In this document: positions 26,848-35,188 of the stretch, in pieces
Layout: each line of letters starts with the position of its first letter
Position numbering within the stretch: the first letter of the stretch is position 1
NCBI GenBank assembly: GCA_012838795.1
Contig: DUOO01000051.1
Span: 1 to 52,034, forward strand
DNA length: 52,034 bases
Direction of reading: 5' to 3'
From: Clostridiaceae bacterium
Lineage (GTDB): Bacteria > Bacillota > Clostridia > Saccharofermentanales > DTU023
The notes under the pieces: generated by a model
Database searches by the model: none
The model's input: only the letters and a program-made list of their open reading frames with translations
What the model was told of the DNA's origin: nothing
Position numbers and translations under genes: made by a program

Positions 26848-28632
26848 CTATTTTGTAATTTCTATCGCATTGACTTCAATAGCTTTGCCTAATGAACGAT
26901 CATGAGCATTTTGTTCGGAGTTTTCACTAATTTTTGGTGCATAAAAATCAATTTTGACTTGGTCTCCCGATTCCAGAAACGGAAGTTGATCAGATATATG
27001 TATGGGTGCAGAGAATATCTGATTTTCAAAGAATTTATCTTCTGCACTATCTTCAGCATTGCCATTGTCCAACATAAAATAATAATAGCTGTTGCCGTTA
27101 ATTATGACACTGCTGAGATCAGTGATTTTTCCTTGAAATGAGTGGGCAACCAATTGCTCTTCATCATCATCCGGTTCATTGATCAAGCGGCTGCTTTGGC
27201 TGATGTCATAGTTTTGCATGGCCTCTTTTATACTGGCTCCAACTCCTGTTGTTTGATAATTCTGGGCATCAACCAAGGCATACATTTTTACCAGTTCAGC
27301 TTGGTCTTTAAGAGCCATACAATAAGACGGTCTGCCGTTAATGTTCAATAAGATAGGTACGGTAGCTGTATAGCCTTTTTCTTGTACGGCACCTTCAGCA
27401 CTGCGCATTGCCGAGGATTCATCGGCAGAAGGTATGGCATAAAAATTAGTTTGTTTGGTACGTAAGTTGACTAACACGAAACCCAGATTGGAATTATCTT
27501 CAGTTGAAACCGAGGTAATACCGGTATAGAGGTAAACATCATCATCTATTGCCAGATAGTTATACAGAGCGGTTGCTTGCAAGACTCCTTTTTGTCCGAT
27601 GAATGAATTGAAGAATCCTCTTTGATATTTTCCGTAATAATCAATATGTTCCAGAATCAGGCTTGAAGAATATACTCGATCGATCCAAGCAGGAATTTCA
27701 CCAATTTTATGTTTTACTGTTTCACCGGTTAATGCATTACATAAAATAACTTCCTTAACATCAAGTCCGCCAAACCAGCCTATAGTCGGTTTAAGCACCG
27801 GAGTTACCCAGTAAGGAACACCTTCTTCATCAACTTCCATGACCGGATTATCCATGATGTCAAAGGGATATCTGAAACGTAAATGGCGTTTAATATTTCT
27901 GAGTAAAGGTTCCGCATTTGAATATTTCATGCCGGACGGAAGGTTCTGCAATTCAACACTGCTGTCAATCATGTCTACACGAATCAAACGAGGTAAACCT
28001 TCAGAACGATTGTTGAACCATTTGATAATATCTCCGTAACGTAAAGGCGTGACCCTGACCGGTCTGCCTTGAAAGTTAATTTGCACATAATCCTGATCAA
28101 CTTCAAATTGAGAAACGAGTTCAGCAATTTCACCCATTTTTTTGCTTCCGAGTCTGGAGGCAGTTTGTTTATCAACGGTAGGAATATCCGTGAAAGCAAT
28201 CTCGGCTATATTGCCTTGGAAATCACCTTCTTCCACAGTAAGCAATTTTGCGTATTTTTTAGATTGAAAAAGCTTGGCGGATGAAAGGTTAAAAACTAAG
28301 AACAACACAGCCAAAATCAGTGGGATCCAGATCAAACCGGAACTATGTTTAAAAACATCTTTCAATGAAGTGATCTTAATTTGGATATTTTGTATGTTTT
28401 TAAAATCAAAAGGATTTCTGGGATCTTTTTTCTGATCATCACTTTTATCATTTTGCGTTTCCTTTTTAGGCAGACTGATTAAAAAAGGCACGATAATCAA
28501 GATGCTCAAAATAAGTAAACGAATGAAGAAACCTTTATCTCGCAGATTTATCGGTGAAAGATCAAAGAACCAATAAATCAGGGTGATGACAAATAAGATA
28601 ATATAATATTTTGTTTTTTGTTTTTTTGACAT
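26848..28632 (-). CDS. Conserved membrane protein of unknown function
   Basis: 594-residue protein. Three membrane segments lie in the first 120 residues (about 9-24, 36-54, 96-118), with a charged loop between the second and third. The rest (about 125-594) is a large soluble domain, predicted extracytoplasmic by topology, with no motif I can assign; notable stretches are IDYYGKYQRGFFNSFIGQKG and LNINGRPSYCMALKDQAELV. Similar long proteins of unknown role occur in Clostridia as I recall, but I cannot name the family securely. AGGAG precedes the ATG. It is divergent from murT (115-base shared spacer), which may hint at a wall-related role; that is inference only. Confidence 0.6.
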   Translation of the reverse strand: MSKKQKTKYYIILFVITLIYWFFDLSPINLRDKGFFIRLLILSILIIVPFLISLPKKETQNDKSDDQKKDPRNPFDFKNIQNIQIKITSLKDVFKHSSGLIWIPLILAVLFLVFNLSSAKLFQSKKYAKLLTVEEGDFQGNIAEIAFTDIPTVDKQTASRLGSKKMGEIAELVSQFEVDQDYVQINFQGRPVRVTPLRYGDIIKWFNNRSEGLPRLIRVDMIDSSVELQNLPSGMKYSNAEPLLRNIKRHLRFRYPFDIMDNPVMEVDEEGVPYWVTPVLKPTIGWFGGLDVKEVILCNALTGETVKHKIGEIPAWIDRVYSSSLILEHIDYYGKYQRGFFNSFIGQKGVLQATALYNYLAIDDDVYLYTGITSVSTEDNSNLGFVLVNLRTKQTNFYAIPSADESSAMRSAEGAVQEKGYTATVPILLNINGRPSYCMALKDQAELVKMYALVDAQNYQTTGVGASIKEAMQNYDISQSSRLINEPDDDEEQLVAHSFQGKITDLSSVIINGNSYYYFMLDNGNAEDSAEDKFFENQIFSAPIHISDQLPFLESGDQVKIDFYAPKISENSEQNAHDRSLGKAIEVNAIEITK

Positions 28633-28747
28633 AATATTAATAATGCTCCTGTTTATAATAAAAATTTTTTGTTTGAATTACATTGTCTAATACTCAAAAT
28701 AGTATAAACTAGTTAATGGAATGAGTCTAATAAAAACGGAGAACTTA

Positions 28748-30094
28748 ATGACAAAATTTGTTTATTATTTAACATTGTTGATCGGCAAATTACAAAGAAT
28801 TAAAGGTGGCGGAACCAGCTTCCCGGGTAAAGTGGCATTGCGTATGAAACCGGATATTTTAAAAGAATTTAAAATTCCTGAACATCATGTTTTTATCAGC
28901 GGAACAAACGGTAAAACTTCTACGGCTAATTATTTGGCAGAAGTATTTCGTCAGACCGGTCAATCAGTTTGCCATAATGCAGCGGGAGCAAATCTTAAAC
29001 AGGGCATTGTATCATCATTGCTGCAAAATTCAGACAGCAGTTTGAGAATAAAATCAGATGTTTTGATTCTTGAAATTGATGAACTGACCATGCTGAATGT
29101 ATTTCCCGAACTGAATCCGCAACATTTGATATTAACCAATCTTTTTACCGATCAAATTGATCGCTTTGGAGACAAATGGCAACTGGCGACAACTTTGAGC
29201 GAAAAATTGCCACAAGGGATGACACTTTATGTTAACGGTGATGATCCTGTTCTGGTTTGGCTTACGCAGCAAATCAATCCGAAAAAGGTAGTATATTATG
29301 GTTTGACAGCTGAATATTCGATCGCTGATACCAAAACAAAATTTCAAACGGAAAAATGTCCTTATTGTAATTCCAAATTAAATTATGAGCAAAGGTACTA
29401 TGACAGCTTAGGAAAATTCAGTTGTGAATGTGGTTTCAAATCCCCGAATTTGGATTATATTGCAGAGGACATAGATTTGATTGAACAACAATTTACAGTT
29501 AATTATCAGACCTATCGCATGGCATATCCGCAACTATATTTAGTTTATAACATGCTGACTGTGGTAGCTTATGCTCAGGAGACAGGCATATCTATTGATT
29601 TAATTGCCAAAGTATTATCTGAACAAACAGAAACTGAAGGCAGATTTGAATTTTTGAGTTTTAATAAACATTCGGCATGGTTAAATTTAGTAAAAAATCC
29701 TGCAGGGATTAATCAGTCGCTGACTTATCTTGAACAACAATTAACTTCAGCCACAGAAAACAATCAGAAGATTAATCTGTTATTGGCATTTAATAATATG
29801 TATGTTGATGGGCTTGATTCAACCTGGTTGGAACAAGCTGATTTTGAATTGTTGCAATCAGATAATCTGGCAGCCATATATTTGGCGGGATCTCTGCAGA
29901 ATATCGTTTGTGAATTATTGAAAAAGAGCGGAATTCCTGAAAATATAATTGTTCTGATTCCGGAGCAGGAACAACTTACACAAGCAATCTCTGAAATGCG
30001 TCAAAGTGATTTACCCGGATATTTTTTGACAAACTTTACGATGTTGGAACCGGTAAGGACGAGTATTCTTAAATCGAGTAAAATGACCAAATAA
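28748..30094 (+). CDS. murT: Lipid II isoglutaminyl synthase subunit MurT
   Basis: 448-residue Mur-ligase-like protein which, with the glutaminase GatD, amidates the D-glutamate of lipid II in Gram-positives. The P-loop SGTNGKTST is at about 51-59. A four-cysteine zinc ribbon inserted in the central domain (CPYCNSKL...SCECGF, about 203-231) is characteristic of MurT, followed by the DUF1727 C-terminal region. The start is ATG 28748, with CGGAG 6 bases upstream; ATG 28721 lacks a site. gatD, almost always adjacent, is absent: the next gene downstream is the B12 surface protein. Either gatD is elsewhere or the partner is different. Confidence 0.92.
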   Translation: MTKFVYYLTLLIGKLQRIKGGGTSFPGKVALRMKPDILKEFKIPEHHVFISGTNGKTSTANYLAEVFRQTGQSVCHNAAGANLKQGIVSSLLQNSDSSLRIKSDVLILEIDELTMLNVFPELNPQHLILTNLFTDQIDRFGDKWQLATTLSEKLPQGMTLYVNGDDPVLVWLTQQINPKKVVYYGLTAEYSIADTKTKFQTEKCPYCNSKLNYEQRYYDSLGKFSCECGFKSPNLDYIAEDIDLIEQQFTVNYQTYRMAYPQLYLVYNMLTVVAYAQETGISIDLIAKVLSEQTETEGRFEFLSFNKHSAWLNLVKNPAGINQSLTYLEQQLTSATENNQKINLLLAFNNMYVDGLDSTWLEQADFELLQSDNLAAIYLAGSLQNIVCELLKKSGIPENIIVLIPEQEQLTQAISEMRQSDLPGYFLTNFTMLEPVRTSILKSSKMTK

Positions 30095-30114
30095 GACAAT
30101 ATGAATATATGAAG

Positions 30115-30143
30115 TTGACACCTGTTTTGCTTTAATTTAAGAT
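30115..30143 (+). promoter_or_regulatory. Candidate promoter of the cobalamin riboswitch transcript
   Basis: Consensus TTGACA (30115-30120), 17-base spacer, TAAGAT (30138-30143), about 55 bases before the aptamer. An overlapping GATAAAAT is an alternative -10. Confidence 0.5.
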
Positions 30144-30200
30144 AAAATAGTGTTATCTATATAAATAAAAATAGATAATTAATATAGAAAATTTAATATT

Positions 30201-30345
30201 TTCCGAAGATAAGGGAAACAGGTGTAAAACCTGTGCGGTGCCGCCGCCGTAAGTGAGGAGGAGTTTGCTGTTGATCCACTGAGTGATTGGGAAGGAAGCA
30301 AACAACGACCATTTTTTACTCATGAGCCGGAAGACCTCTTCGGAA
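30201..30345 (+). promoter_or_regulatory. Cobalamin (adenosylcobalamin) riboswitch aptamer
   Basis: The closing stem P1 is TTCCGAAG (30201-30208) with CTTCGGAA (30338-30345). Inside are the family's conserved elements in order: AAGGGAAACAGGTG, AAACCTGTGCGGTGCC, GCCGCCGTAAG, CCACTGAGTGATTGGGAAGG, and GAGCCGGAAGACCT. This is the B12 box architecture known to bind cobalamin and repress the downstream gene. The only gene it can control here is the surface protein at 30564, via the terminator at 30402-30432. Confidence 0.93.
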
Positions 30346-30401
30346 ACAAAGTAACAAAACAACGTGTCATTGTGGTTACGATTTGAAAAGAGCAAATACG
30401 G

Positions 30402-30432
30402 GCTGTAATTTTAGTTAATTACAGCTTTTTTA
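30402..30432 (+). terminator. Rho-independent terminator, riboswitch expression platform
   Basis: GCTGTAATT, loop TTAGTT, AATTACAGC, then a T-run: a perfect 9-bp stem 57 bases after the aptamer and 130 bases before the controlled start codon. The predicted logic is that cobalamin-bound aptamer favours termination. Confidence 0.85.
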
Positions 30433-30563
30433 TTGCAAAATTGCAACTGAATATCTGAATTGCAATAAATAAAAGAAAATCTTTTTTAATTTTTTTGCTA
30501 CTTCTCAAACATCTCACAATAACTAAAAGAGTAAATTTCTTAATTAAGAAGAAAGGATTTAAT

Positions 30564-33563
30564 ATGCAATTCAAGAAATCAAAATTTTTGGCATTTCTGC
30601 TGACGCTAATTATGATGCTTTCATTTATACCTAATCAGCCGAGTTTAGCAGATAATACTGAAGATGTTTTATCTGGAGAATCAGATGTAGATGAAGAATC
30701 AGATGCAGCCGGAGAATCGGAAACAACCGGAGAATCAGAAGCAGATGAAGAATCAGATGCAGCCGGAGAATCGGAAACAACCGGAGAATCAGATGCAGAT
30801 GAAGAATCAGATGCAGCCGGAGAATCGGAAACAACCGGAGAATCAGATGCAGATGAAGAATCAGATGCAGATGAAGAATCAGATGCAGCCGGAGAATCGG
30901 AAACAGCCGGAGAATCAGGAGCAGATGAAGAATCAGATGCAGCCGGAGAATCCTCAGAATCAGACGAGACCACGGATCAATCTTCAAAAGAACAGGTTCA
31001 GGCTGATGATATTGGTGAAGAGAACGATGCTGATCAAACAAATCAAGATGATCCTTTAGTTGAGCAGAAAAATGCTGTTCAAGCAATGAATGAAGCTGCG
31101 AAAGCTAATCCGGATAAAATCACAGCGACTTTAATTGTTGAAGGTTCGAAAATTCTTGAAACAAAAGCTGATCATGATAATGCTCATGAAGAGTGGTATA
31201 AATCAACCGAAACTATTGCCCCAAATAAAACAATAGTGGATTTTGTTAACGAAACTTTAGAAAATGCGGAAATAGAGATAGATTTAGTGATGTTGTTTGG
31301 CAATTGGTTACATTCAATTGAAGTATCAGGTAAACCGATCAACATCAGCGGAGAAACCAACGGTCCCTCTTCATCATGGATGTGGTATGTACAAGCAAAA
31401 GATGCAACCGATTATGAAATGGTAAGCAGTCTTATTCCGGACCCGGAGAAGTATCCTAATCCGAAAGATGATCCTGCCTATGTCAAAGCGGATGATATTA
31501 TTAAACTGAAATTTATCAATGATCCGCGTTATCCGTTTAATGTTCCGGAACAAAAGCCTGAAACACCGATAGAATTAAAAGATGATGCGGATGTTGTTGG
31601 CTGGACAGGCTATAGGGGTGACAAGCAAAACAAAACTCCGGTACGTAAGGTCTCAGAGATTCCTCAACCGACTCGAGAGTTAATCTGGGAATCAGTGATC
31701 GAAGAAAAAAATGAATGGGGTTTTCCGGCAACGATTTCCGATTTGTTAATCATTAATGGAAAAACTTATTATGCTGCATCCGATAAATTATTCTGTCTGA
31801 ATTCCGAGGGGCAGCTTGTTAAGACACTCAAACTTGCCGGCAGTATAGAGTATTTTTCCAGATTGATCTATAGTAACGGCTTGATAATTGTTCCACTGGA
31901 AGGCGGTGCAGTACAGGCGATTGATGCTGATGGAATGGTTAGCAGGTGGACGACTGGCAGTATTGATCAAATGGAAAAATGGATTCCTGGAGAAAATCCG
32001 GAAGATGACTGGACCAGGGAATATTACAAAGTGCAAAATCTCGGTACACCGTTTGTTGTTGGTGATATCGTTTATGTACCGATTACCGCAATCAAAGGTT
32101 TGGATACGGCAGGCGGAATTCTGCGAGCAATCAATCTGAAAACCGGTAAAACCGAATGGCAATATCAAGATAATGAAGCGGGATATTATTGGGGAGGTGC
32201 AACCGAAGTCGGTGGATATCTGATTATCGGTAATGATTCCGGTACTTTGCGAGCATTGGATAAAAATGGTGAATCGCAGGCAACCTATTCGGTTGGCGGA
32301 CAAATTCGTTCAACTATTGTCGCAGACGGTAATAATTTATACTTTACTACTAAAGACGGCAGATTCCATAGTATTGTTTTTGATCCCACAACCCAAACAT
32401 TTTCTAATCATCGAACTGTACAATTTGCAGTTGGCGGAACATCAACTCCGACAATTTATGCAGGAAAAGCTTATGTAGGTGGTGTCGGCGGTGATGGTGG
32501 TTGGGGAGCTCCCGGGGTTTTTGCCGTAATTAATTTAGCCGACATGAAAATTGAATTCCAGACTGAAGAGATAAGCGGTGAAGTGAAAAGTGCACCCTTA
32601 GTTCTATATGATGATTCCGGCAAGTTATATGTATATTTTACCGGTAATGCGGATCAAGGCTTGCTCTATGTCTATCATGCGGGAAAAGTTGAAATAGCGT
32701 ATCAGCCAACCCTTGATCAGGCGAATTATACTACAGCAACACCGATTGTTGATCAAGACGGAAATATTTTCTATACGACAGATGCCGGCGTGATTATTTC
32801 GTTGAAAAGCGAGAAATTGGATATTAATTATGAATTGCGCATCAACACGGACGGTAAGCCTCAAGCAATAAGCAGTATTAATTTAAAAGAAATTGATGAG
32901 ATTGGTTTATTGAAACATTCATTGCTAAAAATTTTAGAAAACACACAAAACATCTCAGCTTTGTATAGTGACATTATTGCTGCGGTGATTGGCGATAAGG
33001 ATTACTTCACATTCCAGACATTATTCGAAGGAGATATTACAGGTGATCCTTGGGTACAATTGGATCTGGAAATAAATCAGGAGTTGATGCCTTTGGCGGA
33101 AGACGAAGAATATAAGTTATATAAATTGGTTGGAAACAGTTTACAGGAAGTTGAGTTAAACCAAGCAGGTTCAATTAATAACCATAATAATTTTAATATT
33201 GCACCACAAGGCAGAACAATGATGATTTCTCCGATTTTCCTAACTCAGATCGCAGGACAGTTATTACCAGCGAATCAACCTAAATCAAGTAATCGGATTT
33301 CTTTCCGTCAAAAATTGAAAGACAACAGCACATATGTTTTAACAACTGCCAAAGTTATGGCATCTGATCCGACTAAGACTGAGCCGACCAAGACCGATCC
33401 AAGCACAACCGATCCTACCGCCAAAAAAGTCACTCCAAGTCAAGAGATCAAACAAATCAGCAAAACCGGTGAACAGAGCATGATGATTTCGAGTGCATTG
33501 TTGATGGTAGTTGTTGCTAGTTTATTGTATATTCGTAAAAAGAAAACGGAGGATATTAAATAA
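30564..33563 (+). CDS. Wall-anchored DUF4430 / beta-propeller protein under B12 control
   Basis: 999-residue secreted protein; predicted role is cobalamin capture at the cell surface. The start is ATG 30564, with AGAAAGGA upstream, giving a signal peptide (1-29, cleavage after SLA). Next come an acidic Ser/Glu/Asp/Ala repeat (about 40-135), a DUF4430 domain (about 181-320, with [12 protein letters not shown]), a PQQ-type beta-propeller (about 342-750; repeated blade motifs such as [19 protein letters not shown] and [12 protein letters not shown]), an unassigned domain (750-925), a Thr/Pro/Lys/Asp linker, and a sorting signal: ISKTGE, hydrophobic stretch, RKKK tail. DUF4430 is related to the C-terminal domain of transcobalamin/intrinsic factor. 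ISKTG departs from LPXTG, so sortase anchoring is likely but not certain. No transporter genes adjoin. Function is inferred from the riboswitch plus DUF4430; binding is not demonstrated. Confidence 0.8.
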   Translation: MQFKKSKFLAFLLTLIMMLSFIPNQPSLADNTEDVLSGESDVDEESDAAGESETTGESEADEESDAAGESETTGESDADEESDAAGESETTGESDADEESDADEESDAAGESETAGESGADEESDAAGESSESDETTDQSSKEQVQADDIGEENDADQTNQDDPLVEQKNAVQAMNEAAKANPDKITATLIVEGSKILETKADHDNAHEEWYKSTETIAPNKTIVDFVNETLENAEIEIDLVMLFGNWLHSIEVSGKPINISGETNGPSSSWMWYVQAKDATDYEMVSSLIPDPEKYPNPKDDPAYVKADDIIKLKFINDPRYPFNVPEQKPETPIELKDDADVVGWTGYRGDKQNKTPVRKVSEIPQPTRELIWESVIEEKNEWGFPATISDLLIINGKTYYAASDKLFCLNSEGQLVKTLKLAGSIEYFSRLIYSNGLIIVPLEGGAVQAIDADGMVSRWTTGSIDQMEKWIPGENPEDDWTREYYKVQNLGTPFVVGDIVYVPITAIKGLDTAGGILRAINLKTGKTEWQYQDNEAGYYWGGATEVGGYLIIGNDSGTLRALDKNGESQATYSVGGQIRSTIVADGNNLYFTTKDGRFHSIVFDPTTQTFSNHRTVQFAVGGTSTPTIYAGKAYVGGVGGDGGWGAPGVFAVINLADMKIEFQTEEISGEVKSAPLVLYDDSGKLYVYFTGNADQGLLYVYHAGKVEIAYQPTLDQANYTTATPIVDQDGNIFYTTDAGVIISLKSEKLDINYELRINTDGKPQAISSINLKEIDEIGLLKHSLLKILENTQNISALYSDIIAAVIGDKDYFTFQTLFEGDITGDPWVQLDLEINQELMPLAEDEEYKLYKLVGNSLQEVELNQAGSINNHNNFNIAPQGRTMMISPIFLTQIAGQLLPANQPKSSNRISFRQKLKDNSTYVLTTAKVMASDPTKTEPTKTDPSTTDPTAKKVTPSQEIKQISKTGEQSMMISSALLMVVVASLLYIRKKKTEDIK
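30702..30950 (+). repeat. 54-base tandem coding repeats (Ser/Glu/Asp-rich stalk)
   Basis: Units of 18 codons (consensus [18 protein letters not shown]) start at 30702, 30756, 30810, 30882 and partly 30936; the third has an extra DADEES. Near-identical DNA makes this a slippage-prone region, so stalk length probably varies between strains. Long antisense and out-of-frame ORFs here are artefacts of the repeat. Confidence 0.88.
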
Positions 33564-33634
33564 GTTGAATCTGTAATTAATGAACAGCATTTTTGTTTAA
33601 CAATTAGTATTTAGCAAATTAAACAATAATTATT

Positions 33635-33683
33635 AAAGCCATCCTGAAAAAATTTATTAAATTTTGCTTAGGATGGCTTTTTT
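33635..33683 (+). terminator. Rho-independent terminator after the B12 surface protein
   Basis: AAAGCCATCCT...AGGATGGCTTTTTT, a 10-bp stem with a roughly 24-base loop and a T-run, about 70 bases past the stop codon. It makes the B12 gene a one-gene transcript. Confidence 0.8.
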
Positions 33684-33822
33684 AGTTGTGTTTTCGCACA
33701 TTTTTGCAAATAGGAGTTATTTTTTATAATATAATTGTGATAATATTAAAAATATAATAAATAAAGTATTAATCGCATAAGAAAATTATAGAATATATTT
33801 CTATTTTGAAAAGAGGTGTATC

Positions 33823-34791
33823 ATGCAAGAAAATAATCAAGGTACTTATCAAAATCCGGAAGAGAATGTCCAAAATTCTCAGATAGGTCAAAAACCGATG
33901 ACTGAGCAAACATTCCAGGCGGAACAATCTGCTCCTCAACCGATCAATCCTTATGAACCTTATCCGGATCAGTCTAATCAGGGACAACAATCTCAAGAAC
34001 AACCTCAACAAGGCCAACCCTATCAAGGTCAGCCTTACCAAGCTCAGCCATATCACGAACAAGTTTATCAAAGTCAGCCACATCAGGCTCAACCCTATCA
34101 AGGACAGCCCTATCAAGGACAGTCCTACCAAGAACAGCCCTATCAAGGACAACCCTATCAAGGACAGCCCTATCAAGGACAGCCCTATCAAGGTCAGCCT
34201 GTCCCGAATATTCCAAAACAGCCTAATCCGTTAGGCTTGATGTTTAAAAGTTTGTTTTCCAAACAACCATCAGATGTTTTAAAAGTAAAACAGAATTACT
34301 TGAGCATTTTCTTAATTATCGGTTTATCGATTTTCTTAGTTGGACTTAGCTTCGGTATAAAATCACATTTGTATTCCAGAAGTTTCGGCTGGTTCAGTTA
34401 TGGTTATAGCGGTAAAGGTTTCATATTCAGTTTCTTTATCAGTATCCTTTTCATGGCGTTAATAGAGGGAATCAAGCTGGGTTATGGAATTTTGATGCAG
34501 AATAAGAATAAACACATGAAAATGTCAAACAAAGTATTTTCTATACTGGAAGTGATGTCAGCATCAAGCATTATTCCTTTAGGTTTATACTTCTTGGCAT
34601 TTGTTTTTTCTTTGTTTTGGTCATACGGCTATAATTTATTATTGCAAACAGGTTTCACAGCAAGTATAGTTTATTTTATCAATGGTCTTAACATAAAATC
34701 CGGAGAAAAGAATGACAATATTTTCTTACAATTAGCTTTGATATCTGTTGCATACACATTATTCCGGTTAACACTTTATCTTTGTGTTTAA
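33823..34791 (+). CDS. Gln/Pro/Tyr-repeat membrane protein of unknown function
   Basis: 322-residue protein. The first ~130 residues are hydrophilic and low-complexity, with many PYQGQ pentapeptides (DNA unit TATCAAGGACAGCCC). The second half has about five hydrophobic segments, among them IFLIIGLSIFLVGLSFGI, FIFSFFISILFMALIEGI, IIPLGLYFLAFVFSLFW and LALISVAYTLFRLTLYL. No signal peptide; the repeat arm probably faces the cytoplasm, as in other Gram-positive proteins with a disordered Pro/Gln arm before a membrane domain. AGAGGTG precedes the ATG. Monocistronic, bounded by terminators. Function not recognised. Confidence 0.65.
   Translation: MQENNQGTYQNPEENVQNSQIGQKPMTEQTFQAEQSAPQPINPYEPYPDQSNQGQQSQEQPQQGQPYQGQPYQAQPYHEQVYQSQPHQAQPYQGQPYQGQSYQEQPYQGQPYQGQPYQGQPYQGQPVPNIPKQPNPLGLMFKSLFSKQPSDVLKVKQNYLSIFLIIGLSIFLVGLSFGIKSHLYSRSFGWFSYGYSGKGFIFSFFISILFMALIEGIKLGYGILMQNKNKHMKMSNKVFSILEVMSASSIIPLGLYFLAFVFSLFWSYGYNLLLQTGFTASIVYFINGLNIKSGEKNDNIFLQLALISVAYTLFRLTLYLCV
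34018..34199 (+). repeat. 15-base PYQGQ-coding tandem repeats
   Basis: About a dozen in-frame units of consensus TATCAAGGACAGCCC; the last ones are near-identical and hence recently expanded. Other frames stay open only because of the repeat. Confidence 0.85.
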
Positions 34792-34822
34792 TTTGATCAA
34801 ATAATTGTAAAATCATTTTCAA

Positions 34823-34863
34823 AGAGCTACATGGAACTTGACTGATGTAGCTCTATTTTTATT
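34823..34863 (+). terminator. Rho-independent terminator
   Basis: AGAGCTACAT...ATGTAGCTCT followed by ATTTTTATT, about 30 bases after the PYQGQ protein stop. Confidence 0.8.
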
Positions 34864-34891
34864 AAAAATTTTAGTATATTTATATCTATGT

Positions 34892-34920
34892 TTGTAAGTT
34901 TACGGTATTTTGTTTAAAAT
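34892..34920 (+). promoter_or_regulatory. Candidate tRNA-Arg promoter
   Basis: TTGTAA (34892-34897), 17-base spacer, TAAAAT (34915-34920), ending 18 bases before the tRNA. Confidence 0.5.
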
Positions 34921-34938
34921 GATTTACGATATAAAAAA

Positions 34939-35013
34939 GCTCCGATGGTCCAATGGATAAGACAGCAGTTTCCGGAGCTGCGGATACGGGTTCAATTCCT
35001 GTTCGGAGCACCA
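34939..35013 (+). tRNA. tRNA-Arg, anticodon CCG
   Basis: Cloverleaf: acceptor GCTCCGA/TCGGAGC, D-arm around GGTCCAATGGATAAGAC, anticodon stem GCAGT/GCTGC with loop TTCCGGA (anticodon CCG, reading CGG), T-arm ACGGG-TTCAATT-CCTGT, discriminator A and an encoded CCA. CGG is a rare arginine codon in this AT-rich genome. It stands alone with its own promoter and terminator. Confidence 0.95.
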
Positions 35014-35021
35014 CGTGATCC

Positions 35022-35049
35022 AAAGCCGAGCTTTTTGTTCGGCTTTTTT
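35022..35049 (+). terminator. Terminator after tRNA-Arg
   Basis: AAAGCCGA, short loop, TCGGCTTTTTT; starts 9 bases past the CCA end. Confidence 0.85.
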
Positions 35050-35098
35050 GATTTAAACAATTATTAAAAATGTTAAAATAAGAAGAAGTCTATTGTAC

Positions 35099-35129
35099 TT
35101 GAAGTATTCCATTATATGATTATTATAAT
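35099..35129 (+). promoter_or_regulatory. Candidate promoter of the lipoprotein/TIR-FHA/kinase operon
   Basis: Consensus TATAAT (35124-35129) with TTGAAG (35099-35104) 19 bases upstream; spacing is slightly long. About 60 bases before the lipoprotein start. Confidence 0.4.
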
Positions 35130-35188
35130 GAGTTACTGATTTTACATGATAATGTGAATCACAATTCTTATATTTCCGGGAGGCTCAG

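Noticed and set aside
30631-31086. Antisense and shifted-frame ORFs rich in Leu/Ile, Ser or Gln
   Set aside because: The 54-base acidic repeat keeps several frames open; only the plus frame with a signal peptide is coherent.
33769-34234. Overlapping ORFs opposite or out of frame with the PYQGQ gene
   Set aside because: Produced by the 15-base repeat; no start signals.
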